Shown: positions 12,651-24,442 of the stretch, in pieces | Numbering within the stretch: the stretch's first letter is position 1 | How the letters are laid out: each line of letters opens with the position of its first letter | DNA from: Cystobasidium ongulense | Taxonomy: Eukaryota > Basidiomycota > Cystobasidiomycetes > Cystobasidiales > Cystobasidiaceae | Assembly (NCBI GenBank): GCA_022835595.1 | Contig: BQUP01000005.1 | Span: forward strand, 1,607,501-1,671,500 | Reading direction: 5' to 3' | DNA length: 64,000 nt | Notes under the pieces: model-generated | Database searches by the model: none | What the model saw: only the letters and a program-made list of their open reading frames with translations | Told to the model about the DNA's origin: nothing | Made by a program: the position numbers and the translations under genes

Positions 12651-13047
12651 AGTGAATTGTGCATATAGAACCGTGCCGTTGGGCACCAGTGTCTCATAAA
12701 TAATAAGGGAACATCCCACACAAATCTACACATGCAGTTCGATGCAAGGTCGTTGAAGCAGAGCATTTATCTCAGATTGATATGGCAGTACAGTAGGATA
12801 AAGGTGTGATGAGTTACATAACATTAGAGTGTGGAATAGAGTGGTACGTGTATAATGAATTTAACCATGATTTTCGGTTGTCAAAAGACTACATAATTTT
12901 TGGTTTTCTTGTGTGGTCATGCTGCTATGCCTGTTATCATGCTACATTCTGTTGAACAAGAAAGTCAGCATACAACAACTCGGTTTGAACCTCGAAGCAC
13001 GATGTGGTGGCTTACGAAATCGCAGTGTTATTGAAAGCTGAAGGCAT
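12651..13047. other. Convergent 3' intergenic region
   Basis: These 397 bp lie between the stop codons of HAP2 (plus) and the first small-paralog gene (minus). The stretch is AT-richer than the genes and presumably holds both 3' UTRs. No gene or RNA seen. Confidence 0.5.
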
Positions 13048-14526
13048 TTACTCCTTGGAGACAACATGCTTGATCTTGGCCAACAATCCTTCCTTTTTAG
13101 GAGGAGTGCCAGTTCCTGAGGTGTTGTGGGCTACATTTTCGGAAAACAAGACAAATGAGCCCTTCGCTCTGGTTTGTGATTGTCATGAAGTCTTGACTTA
13201 CCACCAGAGTGTTGTTGATCAAGCGAACTTCGTCCACCGGTGGTGGTGTTGTCAAGCGAGGTACGACCACCTGGAACATCACCAGTGTGCTGAGCACCAC
13301 CGGCAACAGCTCCAGGTCCGAGCATGCCACCAGCGCCAGTTCCGCCAACTGCGCCTCCCTTTCCTACAGACTGGGAAAGCTCCTGCTGAATACCACCTGC
13401 AAAAGAGTCGGGATCATGTCGGTAAAGAGAAACGTCGAAGCAATAGGATTATGTAACTCACCTCGGCCGCTTGAGCCAGTGTGGGTACCAGTGGTGCCAA
13501 CGGAATGGTCACCAGTGTTGGAAGCACCTCTGCTCTCGAGGGCGTGTTCTGCTCGCTCTGGAATGCCATGAGTGGCACCGGTACCAGTAGAGGATGAAGT
13601 AGCTCCTCGCTCTCCACCTGGAGTAAGGGTGGAACCGACACCTCCATGGCCGGTAGGGTGGTTGGATGCGAGATTGTCAGATCCGAGTCGGTCGGATTCA
13701 GGTACGCCGTGTCGTCCAGACGAGCCCGTTCCACTGCCTAGGCCACCTAGACCACCGGAGGTGGTGGAGTTGGAGCCAAGACCAGTGCCAGTAGCGCCAG
13801 TTCCAGAGGCTAGGCCGGAGGGACCACCAGTAGCGCTGATTCCTGTGCCTGTACCAGAGCCATATTCGGCACCGGATCGAGTGCTGGAAGAACCGAGTCC
13901 GGTAGAGTCCGAACCGATACCACCGGATGTTCGGCTAGAGTCGTGGGTGGACGAGCCGTGGTGGCCGGTCAAAGCGTCCTTTGCTCTCTGCTTGTAGTCT
14001 ACAGGAGGTCCAACGTCAGTATGGACCGCACGAACGCATCAACAAGATAGAGTATAGCTGCTCACCGACACCTGGTACACCTCCCGTGTGATCGATAGGC
14101 GCGGCGTTTTGAGGCTCGTTGTTCTGTGGCCGGATATACGTCAGCGCAGAGTATCGCTGAACAGGGAAGTGGCTAGCTCACCTTGTTGAAGTGTCTGTTA
14201 GCAGTCAACAGAGGGTAAAGAGATCAGTTAGAGTCTTCCGTGTATTCCTTATGGATTATGGTCGACCCTACCCCTACAAAGCGGAAAGAGGGCTTGTTAA
14301 CGACAAGAAATGACAATGCAGGCGGGGATGGAAAAGCAACATACTTCAATTTCACGAACAACAGTTCCAGCGGACCACTGTCCAGCGCCCTGGGGGACTT
14401 GGCTGTGGAAAAGCAATGCCATCGAGAGAGGCGGGCAATCAGTCAGTGACAGCTCGGATCGATGACAGAGGGCGATTGTTCCCGTTTGTAAATGCCCCAC
14501 CTGATTCCTTCTTGTTGGTGAGACAT
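13048..14526 (-). CDS. Unknown Gly/Ser/Thr-rich protein with GQW / TGGVP motifs (paralog A)
   Basis: I do not recognise the function. Exons proposed on the minus strand: 14526-14501, 14402-14345, 14194-14182, 14123-14066, 13998-13462, 13396-13202, 13115-13048 (about 317 residues). The head carries GAGQWSAGTVVREIE, then NNEPQ and HTGGVPGVDYK, which align with the 75-residue protein encoded next door at 15256-15822. A long low-complexity tail of G, S, T and few hydrophobics follows, and a basic C-terminus LLAKIKHVVSKE. The 13-nt third exon does not keep frame with both neighbours: the summed exons are one base over a multiple of three, so one junction is wrong, or the sequence has an error. No signal peptide or membrane segment. 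The composition suggests a disordered, soluble protein. Confidence 0.7.
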
Positions 14527-15255
14527 GGTTGTGATGTAGATGTATACGGGTGTAGATGGTGTATGAGATGTATTTGTTTGCTGTAAGAAAGAGAAGCAAT
14601 AAACGAGAAATGCTTGTTTCCTCTCGTCTCGTTTCGTCCGAGTGGAGAATCACGCCCGATGACGAGTGGCGGCATTGCTCCCTATTCTCGTCATATTCGG
14701 GCTGACGTCGTTCGCCGTCACAGCACACAACTGCGCGCATGCTTTGATTCGAATAAATACACGGTCTAGCAACGACAGTCTAACTCTGCTTGTCGCGACA
14801 AACTTGTACATTTTCTTCACAATTGCTGTTGTCTCCCTCGGTTGGGCAATTATGACAGTCGGGTCGGCATTGACCCGTTTGCCACCATCACTGACAGCTG
14901 GAATGACACACAGACAGTGCCAGCTTGATAGTTCAGACGTGGTACTGCGAATTTGAATGTATTACACTGGCTCATACGCTCGTATCCCGCGGGTGAGCAT
15001 GGCAAAATACCTAGCTAACGATGCAATAGACGAAACACTCCCGTCAGTTGGCAGGTGACGATCAATAACGAGATCACCGTAATCGTTTGTATGCCAGTGA
15101 ATGGAAAATGAGGCTACACATGCATGTTTTATCTGACACAAAAGCCAATCTACTATTCTCATTTGATTAAATGCATGCTATACATACAGCTTTGCTGCAT
15201 CAACGATTGAAGTATAGATAGGCTAGATTGCGAGCATTGCTAGAATGATGATCAT
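14527..15255. other. Intergenic region between the two paralogs
   Basis: This 729-bp stretch should hold the promoter and 5' UTR of paralog A and the 3' UTR of paralog B, both on the minus strand. I see no reading frame with coding character, no RNA gene and no clear repeat. Confidence 0.5.
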
Positions 15256-15822
15256 CTACTGTCGGGGAGCACCAGTGCTGTCTTGGACGTTCTGGGTCTT
15301 GAAATCTGTGCAATACAAGCATATTGTCAGTATTGTGTACACGAATCCGCGCCGTGCGAACGGTGTACCACTTACCAACATCGGGAACTCCTCCAGTCTT
15401 TGAGATGGGCTCGTTCTCGGGGACATTCTTCTGTAATGTGGGAAAGTCAGAAACAAGAGGCGTTAGTAAAAGAGCCAGGTAGAATGGATATAGCTGGCTT
15501 CAGATTTGATGGACAGTCTTGCACCCATGTCATCGAGCCTCTATGGGTATGCTTACGCCAGAGAAGGAGCCTTGGATCTCCTGAACGGTGGTCTGTGAAG
15601 GGTGCGATGGCAAGTGTCAGTGTATTGTTCTCAGCTGAAAAAAGAGGATGTGTGATGAACTCACACCTGGCTGCCATTGTCCAGAGCCGTGGACAGCTTG
15701 CCTGCGAGACGGAGGAATGAAATTGTGAGCTCATTGCTTCAGTCAAACCGCCATTCCAGTCGCACGACCTACTCGACCTTGTCAGCGACCTTGCCAGCGG
15801 TGGATTGAGAGTTGGAAGACAT
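15256..15822 (-). CDS. Small unknown protein with GQW / TGGVP motifs (paralog B)
   Basis: Function unknown. Five exons on the minus strand: 15822-15773, 15701-15665, 15592-15557, 15430-15376, 15305-15256, giving 75 residues with consistent phases. The sequence runs MSSNSQSTAGKVADKVE, then GSGQWQPGTTVQEIQG, NVPENEPI and KTGGVPDVDFK, ending in APRQ. The GQW...G..V.EI...NEP...TGGVP.VD pattern and similarly placed introns match paralog A, so the two arose by duplication, and A gained (or B lost) a long tail. The protein is hydrophilic with no signal or membrane segment. A TATA-like CATAAAAAGG lies about 50-60 nt upstream of the start on the coding strand (15873-15882). Five exons for 75 codons is unusually dense. 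Confidence 0.75.
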
Positions 15823-16406
15823 GGTTGTTGGTTTTGATTGGGTTGGAGGGGTTGTATGTGAAGTGTATATTCCTTTTTATGCTTTGGGAAGAAGGGAAGC
15901 GAAGAGAAAGCCAGTGAAATCCGGTTGTTTCGAAATAATGAAACTGGCTGGCTGGCTCGTTTCCAGCGTGTGTAATGTGATGTCAATTACTGCTTTACTC
16001 GCGTCATTCATTTCTCGTCTCCCGCCCTTTTTGCAGTTACCCCTTCTTTCGGTCGCCATTGCATTCTCAGCGGGCGTCGCTTGGGCGATCTCCGCCGATC
16101 GATGTCTTCTAATGAATAATGGTCAAGTTGTCAGTAATAGTATACACCTGTCTGCATTATTGCATGAGTGATACCGCAGTACTGCTATATGCTCTACAAA
16201 TGGAGATTTCGCAACTTTGGTCTAGATTTCACGCGACGCTCCCTCTCTGTCTTTCGGTACAAGCTAGGAGAAAGCCAACAACATGCAAAGGAAAAGACCG
16301 ACAGAGCTCGAATGGCAATTTAGAAATTGATCCTGATGCCTGCTACATTGACTGCACTTGCCAGTAGTAGCAATGAACAACATTGTAAACCGTTTTAATG
16401 GGTTGA
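15823..16406. other. Intergenic region, paralog B promoter and RLI1 3' side
   Basis: This stretch of 584 bp contains the presumed core promoter of paralog B, with its TATA-like element at 15873-15882. The rest is the RLI1 downstream region. No gene seen. Confidence 0.45.
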
Positions 16407-19093
16407 CTAATCCTCCAAGAACTGCAGATGGAAGGAAAGTCCATCAGTACATTGACTCATGTTCCCTTGACATTTGGCAAAACCAAATAAAACTCACAAA
16501 GTATTTGCCCTCAGCTTTCTGTTCTCTATCCTTGACCGAATCAAACTTGTTAACTCTAGGTCTGTAATTCTCCGGATCACGTCTGTACGAAACTTCTAAT
16601 TGTCTCAAGAAATCGTTCATTCCAGTGAGGAGCGATTGAGGTCCGTTTGCTGTTGCTTCTACCGCTGGTTCACCTGAGAACACGACAACTCGGTCTGCAA
16701 GATAGGTAGCCATAAGGAAATCGTGCTCGATGACCATAGCTGATTTCCGCGAGTGCATGATGAATCTAGAACCGCTCACATATATCAGTATCCCGCACGA
16801 TTCGCACTTTCGGCAACATAACAGCAAACTCACCTCTTAATAACCTTGGCAGCGTTAACTCTCTGTTCGACATCCAAATGCGAACTGGGTTCATCAAGCA
16901 GATAGACATCTGCAGGTTTACCAAGTGCAAGTACGATAGCGACTCTTTGTAATTCACCACCAGATAGAGTCTGTACTTCTTGATCTAGAATATCCTCCAT
17001 CTGCATAGGTTTCATGACATCGGAATTGAATTGAGGATGCATGAAAGATGCCTTGATTTGCTTGATAAGTAACATTCGAACTGTTCCTGGGAACTTGGGC
17101 GCAATCATTTGAGGCTTCATTGATACACTTAATTGTGGAATTTCCTGTCCATTGTCGGGTGCGAGTTTACCAGCGAGCATCTTGACGAATGTACTCTTTC
17201 CTCTGTATGATCAACGAAAAACAGGACAGGTCAGCGGATACATTCTTTCGAGTTGATTGTATTTGTAGAATAGATAACGGGAAGACTCACGTTCCGTTCT
17301 CTCCCAACATGACAATAATCTCAGAATCCGAGAAATTACCAGGTTTGACATTAAGTTTGAATCCACCCAAAGTTTTCGACATAGCAGGATAACTGAAAGC
17401 TTTTGTATGATCAATGATGAACTCATCTGCAGTTTCAGACATTTTAAAGTTCAAAGCTTCATCTCTAAATCTTAAATTCTCAGAAGGAATTCTACCATCT
17501 AAGAAATTGTTGATTCCTTCTCTAACTCCTGCTGGGAAAGTTACTACTCCGTATGCTCCTGGTTTACCGTAAAGACAGCAGATAAAGTCTGAAAGATAAT
17601 CTAATACTGCCAAATCGTGCTCTACGCAAATGACGTATGTGTTCGACTTGGCTAAACTTCTAATGGCTCTGGCTGCGTTTAGACGTTGTTTGACATCGAG
17701 ATATGAGGAGGGCTCATCGAACATGTATCTGTGTAGATAGAAGAAACATTCCGATGATAAGTAACACTCGCATGGATAAGAGGGGAACGTGTGATTGCTT
17801 TGACCTACACTTCTGCCTTTTGCACGCATGTCATGGCGATAGCGAATCTTTGAAGTTCACCGCCGGAGAGTTGATTAGGTTCACGATCCAAGACTTTCTC
17901 TAAATCCAATAGATTTATAACAAGGTCCAAATTGTCGTTTTGATCTTTACTAGTCAGCATATCTTTAACAGTTTTATTTCCTTTGATTGCTTTAGGGATA
18001 TGCTCGACATATTGTGGTTTGATGAGCGCTTTTAAATTATCTTCCAATAACTTCGTAAAGTAATTTTGGAGTTCACTTCCTCTGAAGTGTTTTAGAATAT
18101 CTTGCCAGTCGGGTGGTTCGTCGAATTGTCCTAGATTGGGCTTCAATTGCCCGGCTAGGATCTTCAGTGCCGTTGATTTACCGATACCGTTTGTACCGAC
18201 GAGACCGAGGACTTGGCCTGGACGAGGCGTAGGGAGACGATGGAGTTTGAACTGCAGGTTTCGGTGTAATAGACGTAAAAGTGCAGGAGAATGTTCAGAT
18301 AGTCAGCTACATGACGGTTGTCTGTTTATTGACAGCTTTGGGCGACCCACAGAGTTTGCGGAATAGCGATGCGTCACTTCGGTCTGGAGATTGGTAGGGA
18401 GGTTGATGATTTGAATGGCATCAAATGGGCATCTGAGGACAGGAAGAGACAGGTAGGAGTACAAAGGTGTATTAGCAAGATTGTGGATTGATAATAGCTG
18501 TCTGGCCAGCGTTGATCGCGTCTGCCAACAAAAAGGTCCAGGACGCACTTCTTGGGGCAGATACCACAACCAATGCAGAGAGATTCTGAGATGAAGGCGA
18601 TCTGTGTATGGCAAGCCAAGTCAGCTGTTGCTCTACTGTTGTCACTCATATCCAATGTCCTGTATTCACCTTTGATGTATTCGAGACTTCGATACAGAGC
18701 TTGCCCTGTTACCCCAACGACAGCAGGTGCGTCAGTGCATGTTCCCTAGCCTTCTTCGTAGTCTGTGCAAGCTGCCGAGGTGCGGCATAGTCCTGCTCGA
18801 GGGCCACTCCATCCTCGCTCGCCTCTTGATGCCCTCAGCAGCTCTTTACAAAATTGGCCAGAACTCACCATGCGGACGACTGGGCATGACTTTTTGCATT
18901 CCTGTCTGCACCTGGAGGAGCGGAGGGAGGGTGACGAGCAGCACGATGGTCAGCTCTGTACGCTGGCTGCCGTCGTCCATGCCTGCCCACACTCGCACAG
19001 CATGGGCAGGTTGTGGCCCTCCATCACTCACTTCTTGGGCTTGCACCTGTCCGCGTCGACCAGCGCAATACGCGTGAGCTTCCCCTCGGACAT
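16407..19093 (-). CDS. RLI1: ABCE1/Rli1 ribosome-recycling ATPase
   Basis: Essential Fe-S cluster ABC ATPase that splits ribosomes after termination. Ten exons on the minus strand: 19093-19032, 18911-18869, 18705-18670, 18601-18549, 18432-18351, 18251-17809, 17728-17291, 17202-16834, 16765-16498, 16421-16407 (602 residues, the family length). Both cysteine clusters are intact: [18 protein letters not shown] and [18 protein letters not shown]1 has GTNGIGKST (about 111) and [14 protein letters not shown]2 has GENGTGKST (about 382) and [11 protein letters not shown]. The acceptor at 18912 was preferred over a CAG six bases further in, because it restores the conserved Cys-Arg of the first cluster. 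The last exon is only 15 nt and supplies the final FLED, matching the family FFLD end. Confidence 0.97.
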
Positions 19094-19556
19094 GCTGGAT
19101 GCAGTCTGGCAACGAGAATAGGTTGCTGCTGCGAGGTGTCGATGTGCGGGATGGGTGCGCTTCCAACTGCTGATGCCTTCAAAAGGTGCTGATGGCCTGG
19201 TTGCATACAATAAAGGTGCGGTGATTGGCCCAGCAACTCGACGGGAACAGGCGAGCAGGCAGCACCGTCTATCTCAGCAGCGAGCGGACACATGCACGCA
19301 CCATCACGGCTTGCTCGGTGAAGCTCTCTGCTGGTCTCGAAAACCGTTCGTCGAAAGGCTCCAGCCGCCACCGCAGGCTGCACGTGTAGTCGAGGGTACG
19401 CAGGTGCAGTGTAGGCAAAGGGAACAAGCAATGCAACAGCAAGTAGGCGTCAAGTGCATCATCCTCCCATCGCATTCCCGCTAAAGTACAACACTCGAAC
19501 TCCAGCCTCTTTGAGCTGTACATCGATCCAGGTTCCTGTTTACCATCTATATATCC
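19094..19556. other. Intergenic region, RLI1 promoter / BUB3 3' side
   Basis: These 463 bp lie upstream of RLI1 and downstream of BUB3, both on the minus strand. No coding or RNA feature is supported. Confidence 0.45.
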
Positions 19557-20914
19557 TCACGCCTTGGTCTTTGGTTTCGCCTCTTCCTCGCCCAGTCGTC
19601 TCACAAACAGAGCATTCTTCATACCCGGTTGCGCAGGCTGCTCTTCCTCGATGACAGCGCATGCAATAGCCAATTTCGATCCATCGGCATTGAAGGATAA
19701 GGAAGCCACTGAAGCTGGATATTTTGGTAGTTGGCGCAGACGCTTCTTGGCTGATGGATCCCAGATAGCCACTACGCTGTCTGCTCCTCCTGTTGCAAAA
19801 GTGCCGAATCTGTAAAGAGCAGAGTATATGTCAGCCAGGCAAGCAGGCTTTCAATTTTGAGCTAATCCACTTACTGAGGGTGGAACGCCAATGCATTCAC
19901 TGGATAAACAGTGTCGACGTTTTCAACTGTTTGTCGATGGCATTTGAACGCAAAATGTCCCTTTTGGGATTTAGCATCCATATCATAATATTCAACCGCA
20001 ACTCTTCCCTCAATCGAACTACAAGCATATCCATTTCCAGTAGGCATACACTTGACGCATCTCACCATGAACTTTAGACTATTTTCTCGTTTTTGGTATG
20101 GTTCAATCGATGGGCTTGGGTTATTGAAGTCTTTGGTGTTGTAAATGTATACGTGCCGTTGGGCCATTGCGATGACTAGCTTGTCTCCTGTCGTATCCAT
20201 CGAAAACGCTTTTGCGGGTAGCGGTAGTGTGACAGATGAAGGGGTGCCGGACGAAAGACTGTGTATCCGGAAGGTACTATCCCATGACGCCGAGACCACG
20301 CAGTCTGCCAGAAAGATAATCGAATCAGCAGGAGCTGGGGGACATTCCTTTGACTAGAAACCGCAAACTCACTTGCCGACTCAATGTAGCGTACACATCT
20401 TACAGCATCATTGTGCGTTCCAATTATGCGGTATGTCGATGTTTCGATATCGGTTCTATCGGCAAGGCAAGCAAGCAAGTTAGCTTCCAGTATGCATTCG
20501 ACAAGCATGCCAGATGCAACCCACTCAATAACATTTCTGTCCAATCCACCACTGTATATCTTGTTCGAACCACTGGCTCCCCAGCACACGTCGAAAGCAG
20601 GCGCTCTTGAAGGCTGGAAGACCTTGATTGTTGATGGGTCCGCCGAGGATGTGTTTGTATAGAGATGGATTGTCTGGAAGGGGTCATGTCAGTGAGAGCA
20701 CTAGAACAAGGTCGGATCGCCGTGTGAAGCACGCACTCCATCCCATGAAGAGGCAAGCAGTCTCTCTGGATCTGTTGGGTGAAATGCAACTGCCGTGATG
20801 GCGTCGGAAGGTGCTTGCAGCTCGAGGTCTGGAGCAGCACAAGCGGAGGAGCGTCAGCACGTTGTAGGCATTTCTCGTGCATCTCTAGAACCGACCTTTG
20901 CCTGGTTCTGCCAT
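19557..20914 (-). CDS. BUB3: Spindle checkpoint WD40 protein Bub3
   Basis: WD40 propeller that binds phosphorylated MELT repeats of Spc105/KNL1 and recruits Bub1 and BubR1/Mad3 to kinetochores. Exons on the minus strand: 20914-20896, 20828-20737, 20673-20525, 20455-20373, 20304-19875, 19809-19557 (341 residues). Diagnostic stretches are ASSWDGTIHLY, GTHNDAVRCVRY, SSIEGRVAVEYYD, FKCHRQTVENVDTVYPVNAL and ATGGADSVVAIWDP. The intron 20456-20524 was inferred from donor GTGGGT and acceptor GATAG; reading through it would insert an unrelated segment after the third blade. The first exon is only 19 nt. Its start codon lies 145 bp from that of BRL1 on the other strand. Confidence 0.95.
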
Positions 20915-21059
20915 GCTGTGTGAATATTGTGCGATTGTCCTGCAGTTAGCGAGAGCAAAAGCCACAGTATTTCGACCTTCTTGCTTTTCATCCACTGGCA
21001 GCAGCAGCACGGCGACAAGGACAAGCTGTCACGCTCGACAAGATACTGCTGAATCGTCC
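20915..21059. promoter_or_regulatory. Compact divergent promoter, BUB3 / BRL1
   Basis: Only 145 bp separate the two opposite ATGs, so the two genes must share core-promoter space. No TATA box is obvious. Confidence 0.55.
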
Positions 21060-22593
21060 ATGACCATCACGTACACGCCTGCCAGGCAGCGGACATTCCT
21101 GGCTCCAGGGCGCGGATGCGAAACATCGATGGATGTCGACTATGAGCCTCCCAGGAAGCGTGGGCATATGGAACACTACTCGCTGCATACAGTCTGGATA
21201 GCTGATGTGAAAGCACACAGGAACGCACTACGAAGCAAATACCGACATGGATTGGGAGCCACATCCAGTTGCACGTCCTCCTCTCATGGTCCCAAAAAGC
21301 AACAATAATGGTGGTGGCACACACACAACTGTATCGCCAACTGCCCATTCTCGCGCTTTCTTGGCTTCAGCATCAAGCACTTCACCCTTCCTATTCAATA
21401 CATCCGAAATGCAGCTGGACGAGCTGCCCAGGGACGAACACGTACCCGTCGCATCCACGTCTGCAGGTGGAAGTCTGCCCGATCATGTAGCTGAAAGCAA
21501 CAGACCATCAGCAGATGCGCAATCTCGCGATATTGCAACTGGAGCAGTGCAGAGAGAAAGAAGAAAGAGAGATCAGCTGAAGAAGTGGCAGGTCGCTAAA
21601 GGAAAAGGCGTTCAGGTCGAAGATGGAACCGACGAAAAAGATGATGGCGATGAAAGTGTTGAAGAAGAAGTTGAGACTTCCTTCATGGAGTCTCTCAGCT
21701 TGAGCGCGCCCATCAAAAGCTTACTGGTGCGTACTATTACTTGTAAACGTCCCGTGCTTGACTGTGCTCCTTAGGCTGACACCATCATCGTATATAGCGC
21801 CGGACAAGGTCAAGCAGAAGGCGCGGCGAACACGCACCTGTTCATCTGAGTCTACACAATCACAACTACCATTGGCCGCATAATGGACAAGAACCTTTCC
21901 AATTCGGGGCTCTATCGACGACATCCTCAAATTCGAATTCCGCAGACCCATCTTCACCTCAACAGCTATCAGGCTGGTGGCATTCCGACATGCCTTATGT
22001 TCTTCTCGGCTATATCCAGTTTGGCTTCAACACATCACTTATCCTCGTATCTCTCTATCTTCTCCTATCTTTCCTCATGCTCCTGAAACACGACGTGTCC
22101 GAACGCGTATCCGAGTATAGTATTGAAATACAACAAGAAATAATGCATTGCTCTTCGCAATATATATCAAATAGATGTCAACCCGGTGAAAGAGTACCCG
22201 CTATGGAGAACATGTGCAAACAATGGGAGTTTTGCATGAACAAAGATCCGAAAGTCGTTAATAAGCTAAGAGTAGCAGCCGAGATAGTAGCTGAAGTGGT
22301 CAACGGTTTTGTCGAAGTTATATCCTGGAGGTACGTTTGGAAGCTCGTATAAAGGCAAGCCCTGGTTTGAAGGTGACGAGAAGGCTAATATGATATTACT
22401 ACTTACCGGCAGGACGATGATTTTCCTCCTAGCAACGCTATTCATAATCGTCGCATATACAAATCGCACAATAACAACATACCGTCAACATCATTCGCAC
22501 GATGGGCCTGCAAAGCCATACGCGCAATTTGGTGACCAACATAGAATAGCTTCCAACGCACCCTCAAGCAGTGCTAAATTAACGATGCACTAG
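21060..22593 (+). CDS. BRL1: Brl1/Brr6-family nuclear envelope protein
   Basis: Integral nuclear-envelope protein of the Brr6/Brl1 family, which helps fuse inner and outer nuclear membranes during nuclear pore assembly and, in some fungi, spindle pole body insertion. Exons 21060-21159, 21221-21726, 21798-22330, 22413-22593 give 439 residues. The N-terminus is long, charged and disordered. Then comes a first membrane segment at about 270-298 (MPYVLLGYIQFGFNTSLILV), a lumenal loop with the family cysteines (HCSS, NRCQPGE, MCKQWEFC), and a second membrane segment at about 380-396 (MIFLLATLFIIVAY). The third acceptor, TATATAG at 21797, was chosen because earlier AGs run into in-frame stops. The first splice joins PPRKR to THYEANTDMDWEP. 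Confidence 0.88.
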
Positions 22594-23238
22594 ACAAATC
22601 CATAGTCTGAGAGTTGTCTTTACGTGTGTAAAATGAAAGGATGTATGAAGCAAACTGGATACATTCGACCGCATGAGATTTGGCACTGTATCAGCGAGAG
22701 GGGGCGATCATTCAGTACGCACGACAAGCTTCTTGATAGCCTTCCGGTCTTTTTCCAAGCGTCCCTGGTACTGTTATATTTTCTGCGACGCTACTAAAGA
22801 CTCGCAAGATGGGTGATGAGATCAGCAATATTGCTTGATAGCCTGTTTGTCTGTATTGATCTAACACTACCTGCCAGTCTTACGCTTTATGCGATAACCA
22901 TCACCTCATAACGCCACAGCCTTCAGAGCTCCCAGTATGTGGATTTCAGATGCGAGTACTTCGTAGATGCGGTGACTTTTGGCATAGTAGATACGCCCAG
23001 TTACGGCGCTGAGCTCCCCTCGCGTCCATTGCTCAAGCTTGCTGATCATGGCGGGTGTTTTTCGAGAATGTCGCTTGCTTCTTGCCTCTGCACAATTATT
23101 CTCGAAAGCCGTGTTCACCGCAAGTTCGCATACAAGCCACTCCTGCAGATCATCTGCTGCTTCCGTTCACAGCAGTCAAAGCAAGAGTCTCTGGCCTGAA
23201 GAAAGTCTCAGACCGTCACTGCCTGCGTGCTTTACAAG
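22594..23238. other. Intergenic region, BRL1 3' side / NDUFAF2-like promoter
   Basis: This 645-bp stretch contains short open frames on both strands, but none has splice-supported extension or a recognisable product. I treat it as 3' UTR plus promoter. Confidence 0.45.
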
Positions 23239-24325
23239 ATGGGAATGATAGAGAAAGTTGCGCGGACCTTCCGTCTAGGCCGCTGGAAGTATTTTGCTGG
23301 TTGTGAGTGTGTGCTGCCATACTCCTCCTGAGGTCTCATAGCTAACGCGTCTTTGCAGATGATCTCGAAGGTTAGTATAGAAAGAGCAATTGTCCTTGAA
23401 GATATACTGAATTCAAGCTGGTGATCGTCATCGCAGGCAATCGCTACTTTGACCTCCCTCATCCTCTGAGTGAGCCAGATTCTATCAGAGGTATAGTATT
23501 ATGGTGTGTGCTGATGTGACCATATCTGACAGATCCAGCTTCGTCCAAGCGGACAATTGACTATCGCATAAAGCGCGATTGGGCCGACTATCAATATTCA
23601 AGTTTGCCTGTAAGGTGGTCGGCTTGTCTGGCAGACCACCACATATCACTAACAATGAGGCATAGGTACAATGGAGCGCATGGATGCGCAGAACACGGCA
23701 GGACCCTCCTACCATCGAAGAACTTCAGGCAGATGTGGCACGCCGACAACGGTTACAACAGAACGTGGCATTGTTAGATCAAGCGTATAAGGAGGAGAAA
23801 GCTCAATTGCAAGCAGAAGCCGAGCGAGCTGGACAACTTGGTGCACCACAGCAGCAATCAAGCTCGATAGGATCGGATCAACAGCAAGCTCCTTACCCAT
23901 CGCAATCGAATCCTGCTATTGTGCCCACTAGTACGGCTGAAACTGGACATCCACCTTCGCAAGAGTTTGGCGCAAGTATACCTAAAGCTACGCCTAAAGA
24001 GATCGTGTTCCCTGGTATGGCGGAAGATTCGCCTGAAAGACAGCAGATGGCTGCCGCACTCGATGATGCTGCTAATAAGACGATGGGTAAGGAGAAGAAG
24101 GAAGAGCAATTACAATCTACAACTGTCTCGCCAGGTACGTTGAATATGTGGCTCAGCCCGTGTGGACAATGTGATTGCTTGCTTGCTTACTTGACCCCCC
24201 TTCAAACATGTATAGCTAAACGAGGAAAGGCGGCGCCGCGCCGCGCCGACTCGCCAGCAACACCAGCAGACACGTACAAGCCTGAAGGTTGGAAACCACA
24301 ATCGAGGCGGCGTGGTCAGGCTTAG
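23239..24325 (+). CDS. NDUFAF2: NADH dehydrogenase assembly factor, NDUFAF2 (mimitin/B17.2L) family
   Basis: Mitochondrial factor for late assembly of respiratory complex I; its presence implies a complex I-containing fungus. Six exons: 23239-23302, 23359-23370, 23437-23490, 23533-23609, 23666-24134, 24216-24325 (261 residues). Splicing builds the B17.2 fold: FRLGRWKYFAGYDLEGNRYF, DLPHPLSEPDS, KRTIDYRIKRDWADYQYSSL and VQWSAWMRRTRQDPPTIEEL. Exon 2 is a 12-nt microexon whose inclusion is required to join YFAG-YDLEG-NRYF in phase. The C-terminal half is a glutamine-rich extension ending YKPEGWKPQSRRRG, the proline/basic tail typical of the assembly factor rather than of the structural subunit NDUFA12. 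A short basic N-terminus may act as targeting signal. Confidence 0.9.
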
Positions 24326-24442
24326 ACTCCGTTGGTTTAACCTGTGCGACATAAGGCTGTACTTATATTGCTGTATGATAGCAACCTGTTGACAATGCTA
24401 CAAGACTACATGCGCTCTCCTACTCCACGTGAAGCTTAATAT

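Noticed and set aside
12980-12996. A tRNA B-box-like stretch (GGTTTGAACCTCG)
   Set aside because: No matching A box, acceptor stem or anticodon arm can be drawn around it.
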